NCBI GenBank assembly: GCA_023443025.1
Contig: JAEZWM010000006.1
Span: 1-43,699 of the forward strand
Direction: 5' to 3'
Source of the DNA: Bacillota bacterium
GTDB taxonomy: Bacteria; Bacillota; Clostridia; Tissierellales; Peptoniphilaceae
Length of the DNA: 43,699 nucleotides
The notes below the pieces were generated by a model. The model saw only the letters and a list, made by a program, of their open reading frames with translations. It was not told where the DNA came from and did no database searches. This document shows positions 1 to 8,724 of this stretch, one piece after another. Made by a program: the position numbers and the translations under genes. The first letter of the stretch is position 1. Every line of letters begins with the position of its first letter.

Positions 1-311
1 GCTATGTAGAAATCTAAAAATCCTCCACCCTTCATAAAGGTACTAATAGACTCTACAGTCTGTTCGGGAACAACTTTGAAATAAACAAGAGCAGCTCCTC
101 CAAAGATGGAAACTATTGCGCCTCCACCAAGGTAAGTTTTGATTATAGGTGTATGATCTCCGAGTAGATTTAATAATTCCCCAAAAATTATCAAGAATAA
201 AAAAGCTCCAACCATTCCTGTAGGTAACACACCCATGTATACCGCCACTATAGTAACGGCTGCTACCAATATAAATAGAGGTAGTTTTAAACCCGCAATT
301 TTGTAATCCAT
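1..311 (-). CDS. 2-hydroxycarboxylate transporter family (CitS/MleP-like), 3' end cut by window
   Basis: The reverse strand encodes 103 residues from an ATG at 311, preceded by an AAAGGAG ribosome binding site, and runs off the left edge. The N-terminus alternates hydrophobic helices with conserved loops; the stretch PIIKTYLGGGAIVSIFGG and the later FMKGGGFLDFYIA match the start of Na+/H+-coupled 2-hydroxycarboxylate carriers, which exchange citrate, malate or lactate in the cytoplasmic membrane. Substrate cannot be told from this part. It is divergent from an aspartase gene, which fits import or exchange of C4 acids around fumarate/malate fermentation (inference). Family assignment is by recognition of the conserved N-terminal motifs; most of the protein lies outside the window. 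Confidence 0.85.
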   Translation of the reverse strand, partial: MDYKIAGLKLPLFILVAAVTIVAVYMGVLPTGMVGAFLFLIIFGELLNLLGDHTPIIKTYLGGGAIVSIFGGAALVYFKVVPEQTVESISTFMKGGGFLDFYI

Positions 312-528
312 AATCTCACTCCTTTTTTAGTTTATTTAATTAATATGATAAACCGTTACATGGCTAGTTGTCAAGGTTTTTGTGTAATTTAGCACTCTTA
401 GAATAAGTATTAACAAGTCTTTTTATTTATTTTTAATATATATTTTTATTAACTACAATTAAATTTTAGTTTATGTTATACTTAGATTGAAGAATGTTAC
501 AATAATAATTATTTACTGGAGGTATTGA
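312..528. promoter_or_regulatory. Divergent intergenic region between carrier and aspartase
   Basis: AT-rich spacer holding the promoters of both genes. A TATACT at 477-482 could be the -10 box for the aspartase gene, but no convincing -35 box lies 17 bases upstream. No hairpin or riboswitch-like structure was recognised. Confidence 0.3.
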
Positions 529-1947
529 ATGGTAGATTTTAGGTTAGAGTCGGATTCTATTGGGGAAAAGGAAGTTCCAGCGGATGCTTATTATGGCGTT
601 CAATCATTAAGAGGAAATGAAAACTTCCATATTACCGGTGAACTACTTCATAAAAAAATGATTAAAGCACTTGCCATTGTAAAAAAAGCTTGTGCTATCT
701 CAAACTGGAAAGCTGAAGTGCTTGACGAAAAAATTAAGGATGCAATCGTACAAGCTTGTGATGAAATTGCAGAAGGTGAACTTGACCACGCTTTTATTGT
801 TGATCCGATACAAGGTGGAGCAGGAACGACTGCAAACATGAACGCTAACGAAGTAATCGCTAACAGAGCAAATCAGATTATGGGTGGAGGGCTCGGAACC
901 TATGAATTCGTACACCCTAATGATCATGTAAACATGGGTCAGTCAACAAATGACGTATATCCTACAGCCGGTAAACTTGGAACGCTTTTACTTCTTCCAA
1001 GACTTCTAAAAGAAATCGGACTGTTATATGATGAACTTATGAAAAAGTCTCAAGAGTTTAACAATGTCTTAAAAATGGGACGTACCCAATTACAAGATGC
1101 TGTACCGATCAGACTTGGTCAAGAGTTTCATGCTTTTGCTTCAGTAATAAAGAGAGATAAAGAACGAATTGAAAGAGCTTCTGAAGCAATCAAAACCATA
1201 AATATGGGTGCATCTGCTATTGGTACCGGAATAAATGTTGATACTTACTACTTTAATATAATCGTTCCAACTATTAGTGATCTTTCAGGAATAGAACTAA
1301 CACAAGCTCCTGATCTAGTTGATGGAACCCATAACCTCGATGGGCTTGTAGAAGTTTCAAGTGCATTAAAAACACTTGCTATTAACCTTTCTAAGATAAG
1401 TAACGATTTAAGACTTATGTCATCAGGTCCAAAAACCATGATTGGAGATATTAATTTACCTCCTAGACAAAATGGATCATCCATTATGCCGGGTAAGGTT
1501 AACCCCGTTATTCCTGAAGTTGTTAGCCAGGTTTCATTTAGGGTAATTGGTAATGATGTTACTATCACTATGGCAGCAGAAGGCGGGCAGCTACAGCTAA
1601 ATGCGTTTGAGCCTGTACTTTTCTACAGTCTATATCAATCCATAGAGTTCCTAGAGCATGCTATTAAAACTCTTAGAATAAACTGTATAGCCGGTATTAC
1701 TGCAAACGAACAAAAAATGCTTGATGATGTTCACAATTCAACAGGAGTTATAACTGCGTTGGTACCACATATCGGATATGCACATGCAGCAAGGATCGCT
1801 AAAGAAGCACTGAATACCGGTGTAAGCGTGAGAAAACTCATAGAAGAAGAAAAGCTATTGAGCAATGAAGAGCTCGATGAAATACTTGATCCAATGGCTA
1901 TGACAAGCCCCGGAATACCTGCAAAGCATCTTCTAGAAAATAAATAA
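529..1947 (+). CDS. aspA: Aspartate ammonia-lyase (aspartase)
   Basis: 472 residues, the usual length of the class II fumarase/aspartase superfamily. The enzyme deaminates L-aspartate to fumarate and ammonia in the cytoplasm. The signature loop GSSIMPGKVNP, whose serine is the catalytic base in the family, is intact near residue 320, and the N-terminal EKEVPADAYYGVQSLR and NPNDHVN-type region (HPNDHVNMGQSTNDVYPT) fit aspartase or fumarase. The C-terminal domain (SVRKLIEEEKLLSNEELDEIL...MTSPGIP) favours aspartase over fumarase C. The ATG at 529 follows GGAGG at 518-522. It is monocistronic, ends in a strong terminator, and is divergent from an organic-acid carrier, so aspartate-derived fumarate may feed C4-acid fermentation or exchange (inference). 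Confidence 0.9.
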   Translation: MVDFRLESDSIGEKEVPADAYYGVQSLRGNENFHITGELLHKKMIKALAIVKKACAISNWKAEVLDEKIKDAIVQACDEIAEGELDHAFIVDPIQGGAGTTANMNANEVIANRANQIMGGGLGTYEFVHPNDHVNMGQSTNDVYPTAGKLGTLLLLPRLLKEIGLLYDELMKKSQEFNNVLKMGRTQLQDAVPIRLGQEFHAFASVIKRDKERIERASEAIKTINMGASAIGTGINVDTYYFNIIVPTISDLSGIELTQAPDLVDGTHNLDGLVEVSSALKTLAINLSKISNDLRLMSSGPKTMIGDINLPPRQNGSSIMPGKVNPVIPEVVSQVSFRVIGNDVTITMAAEGGQLQLNAFEPVLFYSLYQSIEFLEHAIKTLRINCIAGITANEQKMLDDVHNSTGVITALVPHIGYAHAARIAKEALNTGVSVRKLIEEEKLLSNEELDEILDPMAMTSPGIPAKHLLENK

Positions 1948-1952
1948 ATCTA

Positions 1953-1980
1953 AAAACGAAGGACTTCCCTTCGTTTTTTT
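1953..1980 (+). terminator. Intrinsic terminator of aspA
   Basis: AAAACGAAGG and CCTTCGTTTT form a stem over a short loop and run into seven T's, immediately after the aspA stop codon. Confidence 0.9.
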
Positions 1981-2080
1981 GTGCTCACTTTTCTTCATTA
2001 AACTACCATTTTATATATAAAACTGGTATTATATTATTAGAGAATAATTTAACTTAAAATAAATATTACAGGAGGATTAT

Positions 2081-3577
2081 ATGGAAAAAATACTTTTGGG
2101 TGGAAGCCATGAAAAGGTATATTTATATTCAAATATGCTTAACAGACATGGAGTGATTGCCGGTGCAACAGGTACCGGAAAAACAGTAACACTAAAAGTC
2201 ATCGCAGAACAACTTTCAGACCTTGGAATACCGGTATTCCTCGCAGATGTAAAAGGAGACTTAGCCGGTCTTGCATCACCGGGCGAGATGAACGAAAAGC
2301 TTTTAGAAAGAATAGAAAAAATCGGAATTGAAGGATTTGATTTCGATGAGTACCCTGTAGAATTCTGGGATGTTTTCGGTGAACGCGGACTTCCTGTAAG
2401 AGCAACAATCTCAGAGATGGGTCCTGTAATGCTTTCAAGACTACTTGGACTAAATGATATACAAAGCGGGGTTATGAATATAGCATTTAAAGTTGCAGAC
2501 GAAAACGGATTACTCCTACTCGATTTAAAGGACTTAAAAGCAATCCTCAATTATGTAAATGATCATTCAAAAGAGCTCCAAAGAGAATACGGAAATATTT
2601 CTTCTGCTTCAGTGGGAGCAATCCTTAGGAGTTTATTGCTTTTAGAAAATGAAGGCGCGGATAATTTCTTTGCGGAACCGGCACTCGATATAAAAGATTT
2701 TTTTAAAACCTCAGGTGCAAAAGGTGTAATAAATATTCTTGCAGCAGAAAAACTTTTCAATTCACCAAAACTCTATTCAACCTTCTTATTATGGATGCTC
2801 TCAGAATTATACGAAGAACTACCTGAAGTCGGCGATCTTGATATGCCAAAATTTGTTTTCTTCTTTGATGAAGCTCATTTAATTTTCGCTGATTGTCCAA
2901 AACCTCTATTAGAAAAAATTGAACTCATCATTAGACTGATAAGATCAAAGGGAGTTGGAGTATTCTTTATTACTCAAAACCCAACCGACATACCAGACTC
3001 CGTAGCAGCACAATTAGGAAATAGAATACAACATGCACTAAGAGCATACACACCAAAAGAAATTAAGGTAATAAAAGCAGTGGCAGAAACATTCAGACAA
3101 GGTGAAGGTCAAGACATAGAAAAAGAAATTATGGAACTTTCAGTGGGAGAAGCACTTATATCTACATTAGATGAAAAAGGAATCCCGACCTTCGTACAAA
3201 AAGTATTGGTCTGCCCACCAAAGTCGTCATTTGGAACAATTGAAGCAGCAAGAAGAGCACAGATAATCAATTCATCACCATTCTATGAAAAATACTCCGA
3301 AATAATTGATTCAGAATCAGCATATGAACTATTAGAGCTAGCTGCAAAAAGAAGCGAACTACAAGCAGATGAAAACCTTAAAGAAGACGAACTAACAAAA
3401 AGACAAGCAGAACTCGAAAAGAAAGAAAAGGAATTATTAGAAAAAGAAAGAAAGAAAACTACAACTAGAAGAACCGATTCAAACTTCGATAGATTCACCA
3501 AAAATATGATGTCTACAGTAGGCAGAGAATTCGGTAGAGTAATCTTCAGAGGAATTTTCGGAAACGCAAGAAAATAA
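2081..3577 (+). CDS. HerA-like P-loop ATPase, DUF853/YjgR family
   Basis: 498 residues. Walker A GATGTGKT lies at residues 28-35, directly after the NRHGVIAG stretch typical of HerA/VirB4-like ATPases, and a Walker B-type FVFFFDEAHL is near residues 258-267. This matches the widespread YjgR/DUF853 family, which is related to the DNA-translocating ATPase HerA, though its own cellular role is not established. After the ATPase core, about residues 425-465 are rich in K/E and predicted coiled coil, followed by a basic tail. The ATG at 2081 has GGAGG seven bases upstream. No nuclease such as NurA and no second defence gene is adjacent, so it looks like the housekeeping orphan form rather than a defence module. 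Confidence 0.85.
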   Translation: MEKILLGGSHEKVYLYSNMLNRHGVIAGATGTGKTVTLKVIAEQLSDLGIPVFLADVKGDLAGLASPGEMNEKLLERIEKIGIEGFDFDEYPVEFWDVFGERGLPVRATISEMGPVMLSRLLGLNDIQSGVMNIAFKVADENGLLLLDLKDLKAILNYVNDHSKELQREYGNISSASVGAILRSLLLLENEGADNFFAEPALDIKDFFKTSGAKGVINILAAEKLFNSPKLYSTFLLWMLSELYEELPEVGDLDMPKFVFFFDEAHLIFADCPKPLLEKIELIIRLIRSKGVGVFFITQNPTDIPDSVAAQLGNRIQHALRAYTPKEIKVIKAVAETFRQGEGQDIEKEIMELSVGEALISTLDEKGIPTFVQKVLVCPPKSSFGTIEAARRAQIINSSPFYEKYSEIIDSESAYELLELAAKRSELQADENLKEDELTKRQAELEKKEKELLEKERKKTTTRRTDSNFDRFTKNMMSTVGREFGRVIFRGIFGNARK

Positions 3578-3583
3578 AAAACC

Positions 3584-3613
3584 AAAACCCATAACTCAAC
3601 CGTTATGGGTTTT
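3584..3613 (+). terminator. Terminator of the HerA-like gene
   Basis: AAAACCCATAAC (3584-3595) pairs with GTTATGGGTTTT (3602-3613), a 12-bp stem with a six-base loop. The A and T flanks make it usable from both sides. Confidence 0.85.
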
Positions 3614-3622
3614 ACTAATAAG

Positions 3623-3799
3623 AAGGGGGTCAGGCATCATTTTTTTACTTTTTCTGAATAATTATGCATTCATGGTCATTTTATTTTATATATGTTAACA
3701 ATGATAACATGGGTTTGTCCCCTTGTCTTAATTGCGTTTATATATACATTATTATAAATAATATACAAATAAAGTGATAAAATGATGCCTGACCCCCTT
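3623..3799. repeat. Palindromic repeat element, copy 1 (GGGGTCAGGC-type ends)
   Basis: A perfect 21-bp inverted repeat bounds about 177 bp: the left arm AAGGGGGTCAGGCATCATTTT is at 3623-3643 and its exact complement at 3779-3799. Weaker complementarity continues inward. The left 34 bases recur with two differences at 41637-41670. No open reading frame lies inside. It sits between convergent genes, just past a terminator. It resembles a non-autonomous mobile or REP-like element; no transposase is present in the window. Confidence 0.75.
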
Positions 3800-3811
3800 T
3801 TACTAAGAAAT

Positions 3812-3843
3812 AAAAAAGTGCTAGCGTTTTTTGCTAGCACTTT
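3812..3843 (-). terminator. Terminator of mgtE
   Basis: AAAGTGCTAGC (3815-3825) pairs with GCTAGCACTTT (3833-3843). Read on the minus strand the stem is followed by a T run (complement of 3812-3817), right after the mgtE stop. Confidence 0.9.
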
Positions 3844-3848
3844 CATTT

Positions 3849-5204
3849 TTATATGTGTAGGAATGCTGATGCGAATCTGAAGTAGATTATTAGGGAGCCG
3901 GCATCTACTAGGGTTGTTATAAATGGTCCTGCCATGATTGCCGGGTCTAGTTTAAGTTTCTTTGCGACAATTGGTAGTACTCCTCCAATTATTTTTGCCA
4001 TGAGAACCGTGAAAATTAGAGTAGCTGATACTACAAATGATATTGTCACGTCCAGTCTCTCTATCAGAATTAATCTCAAAAAGTTTATGGTTGCGAGTGT
4101 TGTTCCTACAAGTAGTGCGATTGACACTTCTTTTCTAATTACTTTAAAAAAGTCCTTTATACTTATCTCGCCCACTGCAAGTCCACGTATAATAAGTGTG
4201 GAACTCTGGCTTCCGGCATTTCCTCCTGTGTCCATTAGCATGGGGATGAATATCTGTAATTTGCTTACCTTTGCCAGTACTGAACTATATCCATCTATGA
4301 TTGCACCGGTAAATGTAGCTGATACCATCAGTATTAATAGCCAAGTTATCCTGTGTTTTGCCAGTGTAATAACCGATGTATCTAAGTACTCTTCATCTGA
4401 TGGTGCCATAGCTGCCATCTTTTGAAAGTCTTCCGTTGCCTCTTCTTCAATAACATCCATGATATCATCAACGGTTATAATACCTGTTAGTCTATATTCA
4501 TTATCCACGACAGGTATAGCTAGAAAATCGTATTTTTTAAATACTTCTGCTACCTCTTCCTGATCGTCATGAGTATTAACAGTTATGATATCCGTATCCA
4601 TGATATCGCCAATTTTTTTATTTACATCTTCCGTCACCAGTTTTCTTAATGAAACAATTCCGACAAGTTTAGAGGATCTGTTCGTTACATAGCATGTGTA
4701 GACTGTCTCTTTTGTCATCCCAATATCTCTAATATGATCAATAGCATCTTGTACGGTCATATTTTCATTGAAGGACACATACTCGATGGTCATTATCGAA
4801 CCGGCCGAGTCCTTAGGATAGTTTAGGAATTCGTTAATTAAACGTCTCTGAGAGTATGGAGCATTTTTAAGGACATCAGATACAAATTCTGCAGGCATCT
4901 CCTCTAAGAGGTCGATCATATCATCAAAGTATAGTTCATCTAGGATGTATTTGAGCTCTTCATCCGATATCATTGCAACTATCTCTTTTTGTTTATCTAC
5001 GTCAAAGTAACTAAAGACTTCAACACCTAACTCTTTTGGTAGAAGTCTCATGACTAAAAGAGAATTTGTCTCGTCCAAATCATCTATTATTTCTGCCAAG
5101 TCAACAGGATTCATCTCAGAGATATAACCTTTTAGCTCAGCAAATCTCTTTTCTTCAATTAAATAAATAATATCCAGTTCTTGAATCTGTGTGTCGTAGT
5201 TCAT
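3849..5204 (-). CDS. mgtE: Magnesium transporter MgtE
   Basis: 451 residues in the full MgtE layout: a helical N domain rich in acidic residues (about 1-130, with repeats such as LLEEMPAEFVSDVLK), two CBS domains (about 135-255) and a five-helix membrane domain (about 280-450) ending in KLDPAIMAGPFITTLVDAGSLIIYF. The family forms a dimeric Mg2+ channel in the cytoplasmic membrane, with N and CBS domains acting as the Mg2+ sensor gate. Its AGGAG ribosome binding site overlaps the end of the upstream MobB-like gene and only two bases separate the two reading frames, so they are probably co-transcribed. No M-box-like leader was seen directly upstream. Confidence 0.93.
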   Translation of the reverse strand: MNYDTQIQELDIIYLIEEKRFAELKGYISEMNPVDLAEIIDDLDETNSLLVMRLLPKELGVEVFSYFDVDKQKEIVAMISDEELKYILDELYFDDMIDLLEEMPAEFVSDVLKNAPYSQRRLINEFLNYPKDSAGSIMTIEYVSFNENMTVQDAIDHIRDIGMTKETVYTCYVTNRSSKLVGIVSLRKLVTEDVNKKIGDIMDTDIITVNTHDDQEEVAEVFKKYDFLAIPVVDNEYRLTGIITVDDIMDVIEEEATEDFQKMAAMAPSDEEYLDTSVITLAKHRITWLLILMVSATFTGAIIDGYSSVLAKVSKLQIFIPMLMDTGGNAGSQSSTLIIRGLAVGEISIKDFFKVIRKEVSIALLVGTTLATINFLRLILIERLDVTISFVVSATLIFTVLMAKIIGGVLPIVAKKLKLDPAIMAGPFITTLVDAGSLIIYFRFASAFLHI

Positions 5205-5206
5205 GG

Positions 5207-5761
5207 TTAACTCCTGTCTAAATCATTTATTAATCTTTTTGTAAATCCTTTCGATTCTAATATATCGTATTTGGGAACGACATGGTCCGCATATTCTAAA
5301 ACGGCTGCTGCCGTGGGTTTTATAAATTCATCACTCGTGTTTTTAATCATAATAAATAAATAGGGTTTTACATAATGCCTCAGGGAGTTGGATTCACAGA
5401 CTATAAGGTCTGCATCTGCTGCAAGCTTTAAAAATTCTTCGAAGGCTTCAACTATATGTTCCTTATGAGTTCGAATCCAGTAAACTGATTCACAGCCGGC
5501 ATCCAGAAGTCTTACAGTATCCTTATCGGTTCCGCACCCATTTTCTTTTAGTATATCATAATCTCCGTCAACAGAGGTACATACTCCGCAGCCTTCACCT
5601 CCTCGTGGGCATACAGCTTCTCTTGAGCCGATAGTAGTTATTTTTAAACCAATTATTTTCTTTTTATGCTTTAAACTTTTAATGATCTCGGTTGCAAGGG
5701 ACGTTTTTCCGCTATTTCTCCCGGTTGCACCAATCATTATCATTCTGTTTTCAGTAATCAT
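5207..5761 (-). CDS. MobB-like P-loop NTPase with a cysteine cluster
   Basis: 184 residues. A P-loop GATGRNSGKTS sits at residues 11-21, in the position and form seen in MobB, the GTP-binding protein linked to guanylation of the molybdenum cofactor. The rest is only distantly MobB-like. A CPRGGEGCGVC segment at residues 51-61 and C76 (ENGCG) give four cysteines that could hold a metal or Fe-S cluster, which is not a standard MobB trait. It is divergent from moeA, supporting a cofactor role, but it is the first gene of an apparent operon with mgtE. The ATG at 5761 follows AAGGAG. Function beyond nucleotide binding is inferred; a molybdenum or tungsten cofactor role is the leading guess. Confidence 0.65.
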   Translation of the reverse strand: MITENRMIMIGATGRNSGKTSLATEIIKSLKHKKKIIGLKITTIGSREAVCPRGGEGCGVCTSVDGDYDILKENGCGTDKDTVRLLDAGCESVYWIRTHKEHIVEAFEEFLKLAADADLIVCESNSLRHYVKPYLFIMIKNTSDEFIKPTAAAVLEYADHVVPKYDILESKGFTKRLINDLDRS

Positions 5762-5846
5762 ATCTACTCCTTAAAAACCAAAGTTATAAAAGTCGTCCCT
5801 TTCATTATACCTCTTTAAGAATAAATGTGATAGAATAAAATACAAA

Positions 5847-5852
5847 TATAAT
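5847..5852 (+). promoter_or_regulatory. Possible -10 box for moeA
   Basis: A TATAAT lies 40 bases before the moeA start in the 130-bp divergent spacer. The -35 region is weak, so this is a tentative call. Confidence 0.35.
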
Positions 5853-5891
5853 AAATTTTTATAGCTTTTTATTTATAATTTGGAGGTAATT

Positions 5892-7085
5892 ATGATAAAA
5901 GTAGAGATTGAAACCGGACTGAGGATAATTGAAGAAGAATTAAAAGGAACCAAGAGTACTGAAACCATAGATATTATGGATTCACTACATAGAGTGTTAG
6001 CAACTGATGTTTTCTCGCCTATCAACATCCCACTTTATGATAGATCTCCTCTAGATGGTTATGCAGTTAAAGCTGATAATTTATCGAATGACTCTATAAA
6101 GAGGTTCAAGGTTTTAGAAACGGTTTATGCAGGTGGAGTGCCTACCAAAGCTATAAAGAAGGGTGAGGCAACTAGAATAATGACCGGAGGAATGTACCCC
6201 AAAGGAGCCAATACGGTCATAAGACAGGAAGATGTTATAGTTGATGGCGATTATATCGAAACTACTACCTGTCTTAAGCCCTTTACTAATTATATACATG
6301 CCGGTGAAGATATACGAAAAGGGGAAAAAATTGCAAATCTCGGGCAAAAATTAAATTCCATACACATTGGAGTAATCGCAGGTACTGGAATTGATAGCGT
6401 CCAGGTTTATAAAGAACTTTCAATTGGAATACTTTCTACAGGTGATGAAATAGTTAACTATAATCAAACAGCAGCTCCGGGTCAAATATATGATTCTAAC
6501 CATGTCACCTTGGTGCAAAGATTAAAAGAACTGGGTTTTAATAATGTAAAACATGTTAGAAGTGGTGACGATAAAGAAAATATAAAGAATGAATTTAAGA
6601 GGTTAATAGCGGAAACGGATTTTGTTATTTCAACAGGTGGGGTTTCTGTTGGAGCAAAAGACTATATTCCAACAGCCCTTGAAGAAATTGGTGGTAAATT
6701 ACTTTTCGACACCGTTAGGATGAAACCCGGATCTCATATGGTCCTGTATGCATTTGATGATACTCCGGTTTTGGGTCTTTCCGGAAATCCGTTTGCAGCA
6801 TATGCAACATTTGAAATATTCGGAAGGAAGATACTATCCATTTTATCCAATGATAGTACTCTCGAGCTTAAAAGAATATCTGGACTTTCTAAAAATAGCT
6901 TTGAAAAACATTCCAAAGTCAGAAGAATTATTCGTGCTACTTACGATTCAGGTTATGTAACTTTCCCAAGTAAACATGATTCCGGAGTTATGTCCAGCAT
7001 GATAGGTTCAAACTGTTTTGTAGACATACCGGCCGGAAGCAATCCAATAAGCCCGGGTGAGACCGTAGAAGTTGTATTGTTATGA
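5892..7085 (+). CDS. moeA: Molybdopterin molybdenumtransferase MoeA
   Basis: 397 residues from the ATG at 5892, which has GGAGGT just upstream; an in-frame TTG four codons earlier lies on that site and is unlikely. Family landmarks appear in order: LYDRSPLDGYAVKA, RIMTGGMYPKGANTVIRQED, the MoCF-fold segment STGDEIV, STGGVSVGAKDY and LSGNPFAAYATFEIF. MoeA inserts molybdate (or tungstate) into adenylylated molybdopterin in the cytoplasm. The rest of the pathway is not in the window. The neighbouring divergent MobB-like gene suggests a shared cofactor task. No molybdoenzyme is encoded nearby, so the user enzyme is unknown. Confidence 0.92.
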   Translation: MIKVEIETGLRIIEEELKGTKSTETIDIMDSLHRVLATDVFSPINIPLYDRSPLDGYAVKADNLSNDSIKRFKVLETVYAGGVPTKAIKKGEATRIMTGGMYPKGANTVIRQEDVIVDGDYIETTTCLKPFTNYIHAGEDIRKGEKIANLGQKLNSIHIGVIAGTGIDSVQVYKELSIGILSTGDEIVNYNQTAAPGQIYDSNHVTLVQRLKELGFNNVKHVRSGDDKENIKNEFKRLIAETDFVISTGGVSVGAKDYIPTALEEIGGKLLFDTVRMKPGSHMVLYAFDDTPVLGLSGNPFAAYATFEIFGRKILSILSNDSTLELKRISGLSKNSFEKHSKVRRIIRATYDSGYVTFPSKHDSGVMSSMIGSNCFVDIPAGSNPISPGETVEVVLL

Positions 7086-7114
7086 AAAAAAGGTGAGAGT
7101 TTCCTCTCACCTTT
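7085..7114 (-). terminator. Terminator of htrA
   Basis: AAAGGTGAGAG and CTCTCACCTTT form an 11-bp stem over a four-base loop. The A7 tract on its left becomes a T run on the minus strand, so it mainly ends htrA; it may also limit moeA readthrough. Confidence 0.85.
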
Positions 7115-7135
7115 ACGTATGAACAAAATTTTAAT

Positions 7136-8524
7136 TTAACTTAATTCACCGGAGAATGTGAGATTAAGTTCTTGAGGTTGACCATCTCTTAAAATTCCCA
7201 CTTTAACCTGGTCACCTAGGCTGAATCCTAACAACATTGTTTTTAACTGGCTCATGGATTGTATCTCTTGGGAATTAATAGATCTTATTACATCCATGCT
7301 TTGAATTCCTGCAGCATCTGCCGGAGAACCGGGAACGACTTCCATAACTATAATCCCGTCTTCAACATCAAGGTTATTACCGGTCATATTCTTATAATAA
7401 TCAACATTTACCGCTTTGATTCCCATAACTACAGGTTCAAAATTTTGTGTAGTTCTTATTTTATCCACTATTGCCGACGCGGTGTTGACAGGTATTGCAA
7501 AACCTATTCCTTCACCACCGGACGCCTTAGCTGTATTGATACCAATCAGCTGACCACTTGAGTTAAGTAGTGCTCCACCACTATTCCCTCTATTGATCGC
7601 CGCATCTGTTTGGATAAGTCCATCCATTGTTACACCGTTCTGCATAGTAATGCTTCTGGAAAGTCCGGAAACATACCCCGATGTAAGTGTGGATTGTAAG
7701 TCGAGCCCGAGTGGATTTCCTATTGCTATGGCCTTGTCTCCTACTTTTATTTCATCGCTATTTCCTAGCTCAATAGGGATAAGACCACTCTTTTCAACTT
7801 TTATAACTGCTAAATCCAAACTTGGTTCATTCCAAACAAGTTTAGCAGGTACACTTTCTTTGTCGTGGAAAACAACTTTAATCTGCTCAGTCTTTCCGTC
7901 ATTAACTACATGGGAGTTTGTCAATATATAACCATCTTCACTGACTATTACTCCAGATCCAACTCCTTCACCAACACCTGTTGTGAAAAAATCATTTCCA
8001 GTTCTTATTTGAGTTGATATGCCCACAACTGATTTTCCGGCTTTTTCATTAACTGCAGATTCGATGTTTACCTGTTCTGAAGCGTTGATTTGAACCGGTG
8101 GTTTATTTTGGATGGGCTGAATATCTTCTGTCTTTACAAATCTAGGTAAAACCTGAGTATAAAGAACAATTCCTAGTAATGAACCTATAAGTCCAAACAT
8201 AATAGCAGAAAGTATTCCTCTGAGCGGCTTTCTTCTCCTTGTCAATTCTTCATTCACAACTCTTCTTACATCGTCCGAGTCAAGATTGTCGGTGTACATA
8301 CCGTACTGTCTTTTATCCCGGTATTTTGTTTCTTGTTCATTTGAATCATCAAATATAGATTCGTCTTCTGAATAGTTATTATAATGCGAATAAGAATTTA
8401 TTTTTTCCCTCATATAGTTTTCATCAGCTAGAAATTTTTCAGTATCATATTTTTGATTTCTGCCTTCATGTGGATTTTGATTTTCACTAGAGTCAGAACC
8501 ATAATAATTTTTATCATCATTCAT
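7136..8524 (-). CDS. htrA: HtrA/DegP-type membrane-anchored serine protease
   Basis: 462 residues from the ATG at 8524, chosen because GAGGTGAT lies just upstream; the GTG three codons earlier overlaps that site. A long, polar, Tyr/Asn/Asp-rich cytoplasmic head (about 1-95) precedes one membrane helix (about 103-125), then a trypsin-like domain with His205 (TNSHVV), Asp237 (SLDLAVIKV) and Ser315 (GNSGGAL), then one PDZ domain (about 367-455). This is the one-helix, one-PDZ form of Gram-positive HtrA, acting on misfolded proteins at the outer face of the membrane. It is monocistronic. No CssRS-like regulator is nearby. Confidence 0.92.
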   Translation of the reverse strand: MNDDKNYYGSDSSENQNPHEGRNQKYDTEKFLADENYMREKINSYSHYNNYSEDESIFDDSNEQETKYRDKRQYGMYTDNLDSDDVRRVVNEELTRRRKPLRGILSAIMFGLIGSLLGIVLYTQVLPRFVKTEDIQPIQNKPPVQINASEQVNIESAVNEKAGKSVVGISTQIRTGNDFFTTGVGEGVGSGVIVSEDGYILTNSHVVNDGKTEQIKVVFHDKESVPAKLVWNEPSLDLAVIKVEKSGLIPIELGNSDEIKVGDKAIAIGNPLGLDLQSTLTSGYVSGLSRSITMQNGVTMDGLIQTDAAINRGNSGGALLNSSGQLIGINTAKASGGEGIGFAIPVNTASAIVDKIRTTQNFEPVVMGIKAVNVDYYKNMTGNNLDVEDGIIVMEVVPGSPADAAGIQSMDVIRSINSQEIQSMSQLKTMLLGFSLGDQVKVGILRDGQPQELNLTFSGELS

Positions 8525-8656
8525 TTTTATCACCTCTTGTTGATTATAATATACTCTAAAATTATGTAGAAAATATGTTTTTGAATTACATATTGTTATT
8601 TTTAATAAATGTTTTTAAATAAATCTAAATATCTTGACTACAAAGTAGTAATTAAA

Positions 8657-8685
8657 TTGAAAATTTTCTATGTTTTAAGTATAAT
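8657..8685 (+). promoter_or_regulatory. Vegetative promoter of the C39-like peptidase gene
   Basis: TTGAAA (8657-8662), a 17-base spacer and TATAAT (8680-8685) match a sigma-A promoter. A small GAGC/GCTC hairpin follows in the 5' leader at 8694-8705. Confidence 0.8.
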
Positions 8686-8724
8686 CAACTAATGAGCACA
8701 CGCTCGTAATTATTGGAGGAAATT

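Noticed and set aside
2081..3577. HerA-NurA-type defence system
   Set aside because: No nuclease, Sir2 or other partner is adjacent and the protein fits the stand-alone YjgR/DUF853 family.
3934..4425. 163-residue plus-strand frame inside mgtE
   Set aside because: It is the shadow of the mgtE membrane domain and has no recognisable protein features.
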